The notes beneath the pieces are model-generated. The model did not search any database and had not been told where the DNA came from. It was given only the letters and a program-made list of their open reading frames with translations. Below are positions 44,548-52,557 of a DNA stretch of 64,000 nt, in pieces. Both the position numbers and the translations under genes were made by a program. Source of the stretch: Mycobacterium sp. ACS4331 (GTDB lineage Bacteria; Actinomycetota; Actinomycetes; Mycobacteriales; Mycobacteriaceae); the NCBI RefSeq assembly GCF_001667265.1, contig NZ_LZHW01000026.1, positions 1-64,000 on the forward strand, given 5' to 3'. Numbering within the stretch: the first letter of the stretch is position 1; each line of letters opens with the position of its first letter.

Positions 44548-44967
44548 ATGGCGACGATGACGTCCGACGAGCGACAGCAGTTCCTGGCCGACGTGCACGT
44601 GGGGGTGATCGCCGTCGAGCGACCCGACCGTGCGCCGTTGACCGTGCCGATCTGGTACGGCTACGAACCCGGCGGCGAGGTGCTGCTGTGGACCGAGGCG
44701 TCCTCGATCAAACACAGGCTCATCACCGCCGCCGGACGGTTTGCGATCAGCGTGCAGGACGAGCGGCCGCCCTACAAATACGTGACGGCCGAGGGTGACG
44801 TGGCGGGCGTCGATCCCGCGACCGACGACGTGGTGCGGGCGATCGCGGTGCGTTATCTCGGTGAGGAGGCCGGCAACCAGTTCACCGACGAGAACCTGAC
44901 ATCGTCGTCGGTGGTGATCCGCATGAAACCCTCGCGGTGGTTGAGCACCGACTACTCCAAGGAGTGA
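44548..44967 (+). CDS. Pyridoxamine 5'-phosphate oxidase-like flavin/F420-binding protein
   Basis: A single split-barrel domain (139 aa) of the PPOX family. GVIAVERPDRAPLTVPIWYGYEPGGEVLLWT and ISVQDERPPYKYVTAEGDV follow mycobacterial PPOX/F420-dependent reductase proteins. The likely cofactor is FMN or F420 and the substrate is unknown. ATG (MATMTSDER) is chosen; a second ATG three codons later is possible. It is divergent from bacA and stands alone. Confidence 0.87.
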   Translation: MATMTSDERQQFLADVHVGVIAVERPDRAPLTVPIWYGYEPGGEVLLWTEASSIKHRLITAAGRFAISVQDERPPYKYVTAEGDVAGVDPATDDVVRAIAVRYLGEEAGNQFTDENLTSSSVVIRMKPSRWLSTDYSKE

Positions 44968-45019
44968 GCACCGGAGCCTGCCGGGGGTGAATCCCGACGG
45001 GTTCCGGGAGTGGGTGATT

Positions 45020-45116
45020 GAAATGCCCGCCTCTGAGCGAATTTCGAGTGCCTGCACCGCATGAAGTCGACGCAGTGGGAGCGACCCACGAAAATTCGCT
45101 CGTAGTCGGGCATTTC
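45020..45116. repeat. Intergenic inverted-repeat element with 25-bp arms
   Basis: GAAATGCCCGCCTCTGAGCG and five further bases (45020-45044) pair with 45092-45116, 22 of 25 positions matching. The 47-bp spacer contains its own small hairpin GTGGG-N5-CCCAC. It lies between the convergent PPOX gene and permease gene. One arm recurs at 10194-10220, so this is a repeat family rather than a simple terminator, though it may act as one. Confidence 0.75.
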
Positions 45117-45167
45117 GAACAGGTGGGAGGTGCGGGCGGCGGCGCGGCCCCCCCCGGCGTGCGGCCC

Positions 45168-46508
45168 CTACTTCTCTTCCATGTCGAGCACCGGCGTGGG
45201 CCGGCGGAATCCGCGGGTCACGCCGAGCAGCCAGATGAACCCGATGGCCAGCCAGCACAGTCCGATCACCAGGGTCAGCCCCGACAGACTCGTCCACAAC
45301 CACACCGTGAGCAGGAAGCCGATCAGCGGCAGCACCAGGTTCAGCACCACGTTGGAGCGCTCGCGCAGGTCGAGGTAGAAGTGCTTGATCACCGTGAGGT
45401 TGACCACCGAGAAGGCCACCAGCGCACCGAAACTGATCAGCGACGCCAGGGTGGCCAGATCGATGACGATCGCCAGCAGTGACACCACACTGACCACGCC
45501 GATCGCGTACACCGGGGTGCTGAACCGAGGTGACACGTACCCGAACACGCGACGGGGCAGGACGCCGTCGCGGCCCATCGCGAACAGGATTCGGGCCACC
45601 GAGGCCTGCGAGGTCAGCGCCGACCCCAGCGCGCCGGCGACGTACGCCGCGGTGAAGAAGTTGTTCAGGAACTGCCCGCCCGCAGCCATCATGACGTCCA
45701 GCGATCCGGCGTCCACGTCGTCGAAGTTGTTCGACGGGAACACCAACTGCGACACATAGGACAGCAGGATGAAGATCAGACCCGACGCGATGGTCGCGAT
45801 CATGATGGCCCGCGGGACACTGCGTTTGGGGTCCTTGGCCTCCTCAGACAGCGTGGAGACGGCGTCGAAGCCCAGGAACGACAGGCACAGGATGGCGGCA
45901 CCGGCCAGCACGGGGCTCATCCCGCCCGCCGACCCGTCGCCGCTGAACGGGGCCGCCAGGTTGACGTCACCGCCGCCGAAGATCTTGCCGACCGCAAGCG
46001 CGATGAACACCACGATGAAGATCGCCTGCACCGCGATGATCAGGAAGTTGGTCCGCGCTACCGACACGATCCCGACGATGTTGAGCACGGTCACCACCGC
46101 GATCGCGATCACCACGATGACCCACTGGGGCAGTGCGGGCAGGGCGGCGTTGAGATACAGGCCGATGACGAGGTAGTTGATCATCGGCAGGAACAGGTAG
46201 TCCAGCAGCAGCGACCACCCGGCCAGAAAGCCGGGCGACGCGCCGAACGTCTTCTGCGTATAGGTGTATGCCGACCCGGCGACGGGGATCACGGCTGACA
46301 TCCGGGCGTAGGACAGCGCGGTGAACACCATCGCGACAAGCGTCACGACGTAGGCCAACGGCAGGCGCCCGCCCGAGGTCTCGGTGACGATGCCGTAGGT
46401 GGTGAACACCGTCAGGGGCACCATGTACACCAGGCCGAACAGCACGAGCGACGGCACACCCAGCGCTCGTTTCAGGTGGCCCTCATGCGGGGTTGTCTGC
46501 ACTGTCAC
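45168..46508 (-). CDS. APC-family amino acid/polyamine permease
   Basis: Twelve-helix APC transporter (446 aa). GVPSLVLFGLVYMVPLTVFTTYGIV near the N-terminus and AGSAYTYTQKTFGASPGFLAGW match the PuuP/YjeH-like group, and FLGFDAVSTLSEEAKDP is the conserved cytoplasmic loop. GTG is chosen with AAAGG about nine bases upstream; a second GTG lies two codons later. It is the last gene after the nitrilase and amidohydrolase genes on the same strand (13-bp gap), so it should import their nitrogenous substrate. A run of eight C's lies just beyond the stop. Confidence 0.92.
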   Translation of the reverse strand: MTVQTTPHEGHLKRALGVPSLVLFGLVYMVPLTVFTTYGIVTETSGGRLPLAYVVTLVAMVFTALSYARMSAVIPVAGSAYTYTQKTFGASPGFLAGWSLLLDYLFLPMINYLVIGLYLNAALPALPQWVIVVIAIAVVTVLNIVGIVSVARTNFLIIAVQAIFIVVFIALAVGKIFGGGDVNLAAPFSGDGSAGGMSPVLAGAAILCLSFLGFDAVSTLSEEAKDPKRSVPRAIMIATIASGLIFILLSYVSQLVFPSNNFDDVDAGSLDVMMAAGGQFLNNFFTAAYVAGALGSALTSQASVARILFAMGRDGVLPRRVFGYVSPRFSTPVYAIGVVSVVSLLAIVIDLATLASLISFGALVAFSVVNLTVIKHFYLDLRERSNVVLNLVLPLIGFLLTVWLWTSLSGLTLVIGLCWLAIGFIWLLGVTRGFRRPTPVLDMEEK

Positions 46509-46521
46509 GGGTGTCAGCCTT

Positions 46522-48150
46522 TCAGTTGTCGGCCCGGTGGACGGTCTCACCGCGGAGGTAGGTGGCCCGCACCGTCAGCTTCGGCAGCAGCTCCGCTGCA
46601 GTGGTGCGGGGGTCGCGGTCGAGCCAGACCAGATCGGCGCTGGCGCCGGGGACCGCGCGGCCCCAGATGTGCTCGGCGAAGGCCTGATTCGCGACGCCGG
46701 CGGTGTAGGCGGTCAGGGCCGCGTCGATCGGCAGGATCTCGTGCGGCGTCCACCCGCCCACGGGTTCGCCGTCGACCGTGCAGCGTGACACCGCGACGGC
46801 GATGCCGCGCAACGGCGCACCGGAGGACACCGGCCAGTCCGAACCGAATCCCAGTGGCGCACCGGACCGTTCGAGCGTGCGGATGGGGTACTGCTTGTCG
46901 GCGCGCTCGGTGCCCAGGCGAGGAATGGTCAGCACCGTCATCAGAGCATCCATCTGCGCCCACAGCGGCTGCATGTTGGGAATGACACCCAAGGCGGCGA
47001 ACCGGCCCAGGTCGGCGTCGTCGACTAGCTGGCAGTGTGCGATCACCGGCCGCCGATCCCGCGGCGGATTGTGCTGTGTCACATACTCGATGGCGTCGAG
47101 CGCCTGGCGCACCGCGGCGTCACCGATCGCGTGGATGTGGATCTGCAGGCCCAGTTCATCGACGCGACGCGCGGCCTCGGCGAGCGACTGGTCCGCCCAG
47201 TTCTGCTGGCCGTGGCTGTGCATGCCCGTGCAGTAGGGCGCCAGCAGCGCGCCGGTCTCGTTCTCGACCACACCGTCGGCGAAGAACTTGACGGTGTTCG
47301 CGGTCAGCAGCGGCGAGCCGATGCCCTCGACCTCGTGGCGCTGGGCCGCGAACTGCTCCACCTGCGTGGCGAAGTGGCGCGGGTCGGCATACAGCGCGAG
47401 GTTGAACCGCATGCGCAGTGCGCCGCGGCGGGCCGCCTCGACATAGGTCGCGACGTCGGCGGGCTCCACCCAGGCGTCCTGCACCCACGTCACACCGCGG
47501 GCCAGGTAGTAGTCGGCGGCCGTGCCCAGCGCGTCGATGCGCACCTGCTCGTCACGCGGCGGCATCACGTTCATCACCAGATCGGTGGCACCCCACTCCC
47601 GCAATGTGCCCAGCACGGAACCGTCTGGGCGGTGCGGGATCTCACCGAGCACGGGATCGGGGGTGTCGGATGTGATCCCGGCGCGCTCGAGCGCCACCGA
47701 GTTGACCCACAGGGTGTGGTAGTCCCAGGCGCGCAGCACGACGGGCCGATCCGGCACGGCGGCGTCGAGCCAGCGGGCGTCGAACAGCCCGCCGGGGGAC
47801 AGGCTGCCGTCATAGGAGGCCCCCACGATCCACTCCTGCTCGGGGTGCTCGTCGGCGTACCTCCTGACCGCGGCCACGATCTCGTCGACCGACGTGCAGG
47901 CGCGCACCGGCGGGCCGACGGCCTCGAGGCCGCCGTAGAGGGGGTGGGCGTGGCCGTCGCCGAAGGAGGCCATCAGAAACCCGCCGTCGAGGTCGACGGG
48001 CTCGACGTCGTCACCCCGGGCACGGGCCTCATCGCCGAGGGCGCGGGCCCGGTCGCCGAGGGCGGCGATCACGCCGTCGACCACGAGCAGTGCGTCGGTG
48101 TCCTCGGTGCCCGTCCACACGACGCCGTTGGTGAACAGGGTGGCGCTCAC
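46522..48150 (-). CDS. YtcJ-type metal-dependent amidohydrolase
   Basis: Second YtcJ-family amidohydrolase in the window (542 aa). Metal and catalytic motifs are FGDGHAHPLYG (HxH), VKFFADGVVEN, HIHAIGDAA, IAHCQLVDD and GSDWPVSSGAP. Family substrates are amides or N-formyl compounds. GTG start overlaps the nitrilase stop by 4 bp (GTGA). Together with the nitrilase and APC permease it forms a small pathway for an amide- or carbamoyl-containing compound under a TetR regulator. Confidence 0.92.
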   Translation of the reverse strand: MSATLFTNGVVWTGTEDTDALLVVDGVIAALGDRARALGDEARARGDDVEPVDLDGGFLMASFGDGHAHPLYGGLEAVGPPVRACTSVDEIVAAVRRYADEHPEQEWIVGASYDGSLSPGGLFDARWLDAAVPDRPVVLRAWDYHTLWVNSVALERAGITSDTPDPVLGEIPHRPDGSVLGTLREWGATDLVMNVMPPRDEQVRIDALGTAADYYLARGVTWVQDAWVEPADVATYVEAARRGALRMRFNLALYADPRHFATQVEQFAAQRHEVEGIGSPLLTANTVKFFADGVVENETGALLAPYCTGMHSHGQQNWADQSLAEAARRVDELGLQIHIHAIGDAAVRQALDAIEYVTQHNPPRDRRPVIAHCQLVDDADLGRFAALGVIPNMQPLWAQMDALMTVLTIPRLGTERADKQYPIRTLERSGAPLGFGSDWPVSSGAPLRGIAVAVSRCTVDGEPVGGWTPHEILPIDAALTAYTAGVANQAFAEHIWGRAVPGASADLVWLDRDPRTTAAELLPKLTVRATYLRGETVHRADN

Positions 48151-49127
48151 TTGACCACCGCCGTCGCGGCGTGCCCGACACCGTAGGGGAGCTGCGGGTC
48201 GACGGGCTCGGTCAACCGCCCGTACGTGTCCGGGCGACGGGTGAGCAGGAACGGGAACAGTTCGAGCCAGTCGCGCCGCTGGTCGAGGTCGAGATCGGCC
48301 ACCAGCACGGCCTCCTCGTCGCGCGGCGCCTGCGCCAGCACCCGGCCGTACGGATCGGAGATGAACGACGACCCGTAGAAGTTCAGGGCGCCCTCGTCGC
48401 CCACACGGTTGGGCACCACCATGAACAGCCCGCTGTTGATGCCGTTGGCGACGATGACCTGCTGCCACAGCGGGCGGGTGTCGAAGTTGGGGAACACCGG
48501 TTCGGAACCGATGGCGGTGGGGTAGACCAGGATCTCCGCACCGCCGAGCGAGTATTCGCGCGCGACCTCCGGGAACCACTCGTCCCAACAGGTCGGCATC
48601 CCGATGCGGGCGTCCAGTCCCTCGGGTTCGTACACGGGGTAGGGGTCGGTGGCGGGGCCGGGCCGGAAGTAGGTGTCCTCGTAGTAGCCGGCCGAAATCG
48701 GGATGTGCAGCTTGCGGGTGCGGCCCACCAGTTCGCCGGCCGGGGACACCAGGATCGCGGTGTTGAACCCCAAGCCGTCGTCGCCAGGCACGCGTTCGTA
48801 CAGCGAGGCGTGCACGAAGATGCCGTGGGTGCGGGCCGCTTCGGCGGCCAGGGCGAAGGTGGGTCCGCCGGTCAGGTCCTCCGCGAGGGCCGCGGCGTCG
48901 GCGCCGCCCGGCCGGTCGGCGGGGTAGCGCAGCAGCGTGATCTCGGGCAGGAACACCACCTGCGCGCCCTCGGCGGCGGCCTCGGCGATGCCTGAGCTCA
49001 GGACCGCGGCCAACTCATCGGCGTCGGGTCGCCACCGGTGCTGCACCAGCGCGACCCGCACCGGCGGTCGCGTCGACGCGGTGGTCCGTGCGGGCGGCGG
49101 CGCCGGGGGCGCGATCAGGGTGAGCAC
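48147..49127 (-). CDS. Nitrilase-superfamily amidase (N-carbamoylputrescine amidase-like)
   Basis: Carbon-nitrogen hydrolase (326 aa) with the Glu-Lys-Cys triad in FLPEITLL, GRTRKLHIP and MPTCWDEWFPE. The CWDEWFPEVAREYSLGGAEILVYPTAIG text and length fit N-carbamoylputrescine amidohydrolase or beta-ureidopropionase, which release CO2 and ammonia from carbamoyl amines. The start is uncertain: GTG four bases after AGGAGG is preferred over a TTG immediately adjacent to it. First gene of the operon; its promoter overlaps the TetR operator. Confidence 0.9.
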   Translation of the reverse strand: MLTLIAPPAPPPARTTASTRPPVRVALVQHRWRPDADELAAVLSSGIAEAAAEGAQVVFLPEITLLRYPADRPGGADAAALAEDLTGGPTFALAAEAARTHGIFVHASLYERVPGDDGLGFNTAILVSPAGELVGRTRKLHIPISAGYYEDTYFRPGPATDPYPVYEPEGLDARIGMPTCWDEWFPEVAREYSLGGAEILVYPTAIGSEPVFPNFDTRPLWQQVIVANGINSGLFMVVPNRVGDEGALNFYGSSFISDPYGRVLAQAPRDEEAVLVADLDLDQRRDWLELFPFLLTRRPDTYGRLTEPVDPQLPYGVGHAATAVVK

Positions 49128-49138
49128 CAATCCTCCTA

Positions 49139-49157
49139 AAACGAATCAAGTTCGTTT
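49139..49157. promoter_or_regulatory. Operator AAACGAA-TCAAG-TTCGTTT
   Basis: A perfect 7-bp inverted repeat lies 12 bp from the nitrilase start and 46 bp from the TetR start. Its size and place fit a TetR operator that blocks the nitrilase operon and the regulator's own promoter. Confidence 0.7.
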
Positions 49158-49202
49158 ATTGTGAGTGCAGTCACAAGAGCGCGCAAGGGGAACGTTGAAA
49201 AA

Positions 49203-49796
49203 ATGGGTCGTCCGCGCACACCGCTGCTGTCCGCCGATCGCATCGCCGAGGCGGCGCTGAGCCTCGTGCTGACGACGGGCGGCTTCACCATTCCGGGCGT
49301 CGCGCAGAAATTGAAGGTCAGCCCCTCATCGCTGTACAACCACGTCAGCAGCCGCGACGAGATCGTCGAACTGCTGCGGGAACGGGCCATGTCAGAGGTC
49401 GAACTGCCCGCCGACGATCCAGACCGCCCGTGGCGTGACGTGGTCGCCGACATCATGCGGTCCTACCGTCGAAGCTTCGCCCGCTATCCGCAGTTGATCC
49501 CGCTGCTGACCGAGCACGCCGTCAACAGCACGCAGGCGATCACGATGTACAACGCGCTGGCGGTCACCCTGACGCGCGCGGGCTTCGACCCGGCAGACAC
49601 CCTGCGGGCGATCACCCTGATGGACTCGTTCGTGCTGGGGGCGGCGCTGGATGTGGCCGCCCCCGACGAGCCCTGGCACTCCAGCGCGCAGGTCGGCCCG
49701 GAGCTCGCGGCGGCGCTGGCGACGGGGACACCCAAACCCCAGCGGGCCGATGACGCGTTCGAATTCGGGCTCGCGGTGCTCCTGCGGGGCCTGTGA
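49203..49796 (+). CDS. TetR-family transcriptional regulator
   Basis: A 197-aa repressor. The N-terminal helix-turn-helix reads IAEAALSLVLTTGGFTIPGVAQKLKVSPSSLYNHVSSRDEIVELL, followed by an all-helical ligand domain of the TetR_C type. ATG (MGRPRTPLLS) is chosen; an in-frame GTG at 49161 would add 14 residues and place the start inside the spacer next to the operator. Divergent from the nitrilase-amidohydrolase-permease operon, which it most likely represses until an amide or amine inducer binds. Confidence 0.92.
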   Translation: MGRPRTPLLSADRIAEAALSLVLTTGGFTIPGVAQKLKVSPSSLYNHVSSRDEIVELLRERAMSEVELPADDPDRPWRDVVADIMRSYRRSFARYPQLIPLLTEHAVNSTQAITMYNALAVTLTRAGFDPADTLRAITLMDSFVLGAALDVAAPDEPWHSSAQVGPELAAALATGTPKPQRADDAFEFGLAVLLRGL

Positions 49797-49801
49797 GTCG
49801 G

Positions 49802-50341
49802 TTACGGACGCGCCTGCGCGGAGAACTCCACGGTGACGATGTCGGCGACCTTCATCGCGCCCATCGCCATCGAATAGGGCTTGATCTTGAACGCCTTGTG
49901 CGACACCGCAACCCGCGTCCCCAACTGCCAGACGCCGTCGACGTCGACCACGTCGACATCCACGTCGATGGTGTTGGTCACGCCGTGGATGGTCAGCGGC
50001 CCGCGCAGGTGGTACCCGGCAGGGGTGCCGGTGATCTGCTCGGCGCGGAACTCGATGGTCGGAAAACGCTTGGCGTTCAGCGTCTTGCATGCGTTGGCGC
50101 GCACGATCAGCTTCTCCGGACCGGTCAGCGGAGTCAGGCCGCCTTCGCCGCCCACCACCCGCAGTGAGTCGACGTCGACCGTCAGCTGCGCCGAGACCGG
50201 CTGCCCGCCGGACTCCTCGACGCTGATCCGCCACGAGTCCATGGCGATGGTCAGCCGATGGCCCATCCGCGCCGCGGTTCCCGTCACACCGGTCAGCAGG
50301 GTCAGGGTGCCGTCGGACTGATCGAGGTTCACAGGCTTCAC
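49802..50341 (-). CDS. YceI-family protein
   Basis: A 179-aa lipocalin-like beta-barrel protein of the YceI family, which binds isoprenoid-type lipids. Visible: LDQSDGTLTLLTGVTGTAARMGHRLTI, DSLRVVGGEGG, KRFPTIEFRAEQITGT, and LTIHGVTNTIDVDVDVV. There is no signal peptide, so it is probably cytoplasmic. GTG start. It follows the AspT-type transporter by 12 bp on the same strand and may be co-transcribed. The stop is 5 bp from the convergent TetR gene. Confidence 0.9.
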   Translation of the reverse strand: MKPVNLDQSDGTLTLLTGVTGTAARMGHRLTIAMDSWRISVEESGGQPVSAQLTVDVDSLRVVGGEGGLTPLTGPEKLIVRANACKTLNAKRFPTIEFRAEQITGTPAGYHLRGPLTIHGVTNTIDVDVDVVDVDGVWQLGTRVAVSHKAFKIKPYSMAMGAMKVADIVTVEFSAQARP

Positions 50342-50353
50342 CCTAAGTCGGCG

Positions 50354-51934
50354 TCAGAAGTACACCACCATCAGCTGGGCCAGGAACACCTTGATGATCA
50401 TCGACACCGGGAACAGCACCGCGTATCCCAACGCGACCCGCTGGTCCGGCATCCGGGCCATGGCGTAGGCGTACGGTGCCGGGTTGAGCTGAGATCCGGT
50501 GAGGCCGCCCAACGCGCGGGCGGTGCCGTAGCGCAGCACGGTGCGCAGGCCCAGCACGCAGATCACGGCATGGGCCGCCGAGATCGTCACCCCGAGCACC
50601 ACGAGCTGGACACCGTCGGCCGACAGTGCGGGTACCAGGTCGCCCCCGGCGCCCGTGCCGACCGCGACCAGAAACACCAGCAGCGAGAACTGGTTGAGCG
50701 TGTTGGCGACGTTGCCGGGCAGCGTCCACACCACCGGTCCGGTTCGCCCCAGCGCGCCCAGGACGACACCGACGACCAACGGGGCGGTCGCGGTGCCGAG
50801 CACCAGTGTCCCGCCGCCGGGCAGGGGAATCTCGAGGAACGCCAGCACCAGACCCAGCGCCAGTCCCAGACCCAGGCCGATGGCGTTGATGTCACCGGCG
50901 GTGCGCTCGGAATCACCAAGGGCCGTGCCGATCTCAGCCAGCCTGTCCCGGGGAGCGGTGACCCGGAGCCGGTCTCCGCTCTGCAACACCAGATCAGGAG
51001 TCGCGATGATGTCGATGTCTCCCCGGCGGACGCGGCTGACCACGGCGTCGAACCGCTCCTCCATCCGCAATTCCTGCAACGGCCGGCCCACGTACTCCGG
51101 GTTGGACAGCGTGATGCGGCGAAAGTCGATGGTGGAGCGGTCCATCCACGGTTCCTCGGTCGCCGGCCGGCCGAGGTCGGTGGTCATGCGCGCGACCTCG
51201 TCCTCCCGGGCGGTGATCGTCAGCAGGTCACCGGATATCAGGCGCTCGGCATCATGGGCGACCACGGTGTGCCCGCCGCGGGTCAGTCGCGACACGACCG
51301 CCTCGTACCGGCTCTCCAGACCGTGCACACTCAGGTTGGGGTCACCGACGAGTTCGAGGGTGCGGACCACGATCGGAGCCGGCTGTTCGCGGTCCTCGGC
51401 CGTGGGCCTGCGCCGTCCCACATTCACCAGGTACGCGCACGCGAGGATGGTCAGCAGCACCGTGATCGGGTAGGCGACGGCGTACCCGATGGCCGGTTCC
51501 GGGGGAATCGCACCGCCCTCGGCAAGCTGCTGCTGCACCGCACCCAGCGCCGCGGTGGCCGTGCCCGCGCCGGAGAACGCGCCGGCGATGGTCCCGGTGT
51601 CGAGGCCCAGCGCCGCACCCACCCCGAGGGCGGCCGCGGCCATGCCGGCGATCGCCACGACGGACACCACGACGGGCTGCCAACTGGTGCGCAGCGCGGT
51701 CACGAACGACGGGCCGGCGGCGATGCCGACGACATAGCAGAACACGCACAGCGACAGGCTCGTCACAATCGGCGGCAGACCGACGTCGGGTTCGACCGCC
51801 GCCAGTGCCAGCGCGACGAACAGCGCCCCGGCCGGGCCGAAGGACACCGGGCCGAACCGGATGCGTCCGAACAGGCTGCCGATGCCGACGCAGAAGAACA
51901 GCGTCAGCAGGGGACTGTCGACAAACCACTGCAT
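50354..51934 (-). CDS. AspT/YidE-type transporter with TrkA-C domains
   Basis: A 526-aa membrane protein built from two AspT/YidE/YbjL repeats around two central RCK_C (TrkA-C) domains. The first repeat contains FSGAGTATAALGAVQQQL; the second contains GGLTGSQLNPAPYAYA; the middle (about 185-350) holds LSVHGLESRYEAVVSRLTRGG and LQELRMEERFDAVVSRVRRGD. AspT exchanges aspartate and alanine, but most relatives are uncharacterised. ATG with GAGGAG six bases upstream; an earlier in-frame start is less likely. Confidence 0.92.
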   Translation of the reverse strand: MQWFVDSPLLTLFFCVGIGSLFGRIRFGPVSFGPAGALFVALALAAVEPDVGLPPIVTSLSLCVFCYVVGIAAGPSFVTALRTSWQPVVVSVVAIAGMAAAALGVGAALGLDTGTIAGAFSGAGTATAALGAVQQQLAEGGAIPPEPAIGYAVAYPITVLLTILACAYLVNVGRRRPTAEDREQPAPIVVRTLELVGDPNLSVHGLESRYEAVVSRLTRGGHTVVAHDAERLISGDLLTITAREDEVARMTTDLGRPATEEPWMDRSTIDFRRITLSNPEYVGRPLQELRMEERFDAVVSRVRRGDIDIIATPDLVLQSGDRLRVTAPRDRLAEIGTALGDSERTAGDINAIGLGLGLALGLVLAFLEIPLPGGGTLVLGTATAPLVVGVVLGALGRTGPVVWTLPGNVANTLNQFSLLVFLVAVGTGAGGDLVPALSADGVQLVVLGVTISAAHAVICVLGLRTVLRYGTARALGGLTGSQLNPAPYAYAMARMPDQRVALGYAVLFPVSMIIKVFLAQLMVVYF

Positions 51935-52040
51935 GTCGGCTCCTCGCGAAGCTGGGCGACACAACGATCAGACCACAATCGGCGCTGCGCGATGCGAAAG
52001 TCCGGCAACTCCCGGAAAGTTTCGTGACCGGAGGTCAATA

Positions 52041-52556
52041 ATGCGGTTTATGGCGACGCAGAAGCTGTTGAGTTCCCTGAGTGAGGCTGATTTCCTGTTG
52101 GTCCGAGAGACCGCGCCCGAGGAGTTGGACGGCCTCGATGAGGATGCCCTGCTCGACCTTCACGCGCGGGTCCGGCGCGCCCGCAACAAGCACGTCGGGG
52201 TCTACCGGCGGGACGCCGCGGTGCGGGTGAAGGCGAAAGGCGCTCGCGGTCAGGCGCGTCCGGCCAACGCGCGCAATGCGGCCCGGGCGGAGATCTTCGA
52301 GGAGTCGCTGGCCCGGGTGAGTCGGCAGGTCGCCGCGGCCGCGCGGCAGAGCGCCAAGGAACTCAAGGAGGAGCGCCTGGCCCAGGCCCGCCAGGAGGCG
52401 GCAGCACCCGCGTCCCCCGTGAAATCGCCTCGGACCTCAGGTGTCAAGCCCCGCGTGCTGACCGACAAGACTCGCCAGTCCCCGGGGCGCAAGAAACGCG
52501 AAGCCGGCTCGATCGCCTCCGGCGCGCGCCGGCAGGCCAAGCGCGACAGCCGCTGA
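52041..52556 (+). CDS. Basic, alanine/arginine-rich protein of unknown function
   Basis: A 171-aa soluble protein. The N-terminal 60 residues are acidic and helical (SSLSEADFLLVRETAPEELD), followed by a long Ala/Arg/Lys helix probably forming a coiled coil (about 80-130) and a very basic, Lys/Arg/Ser-rich tail reminiscent of nucleic-acid-binding histone-like tails. I do not recognise the family. GGAGG lies six bases before the ATG; a second ATG three codons on is possible. It is convergent with glgP with one base between them. Confidence 0.8.
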   Translation: MRFMATQKLLSSLSEADFLLVRETAPEELDGLDEDALLDLHARVRRARNKHVGVYRRDAAVRVKAKGARGQARPANARNAARAEIFEESLARVSRQVAAAARQSAKELKEERLAQARQEAAAPASPVKSPRTSGVKPRVLTDKTRQSPGRKKREAGSIASGARRQAKRDSR

Positions 52557-52557
52557 T

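Noticed and set aside
45148..45155. Run of eight C's near the permease 3' end as a frameshift or phase-variation site
   Set aside because: It lies beyond the stop in non-coding DNA and no reading frame depends on it.
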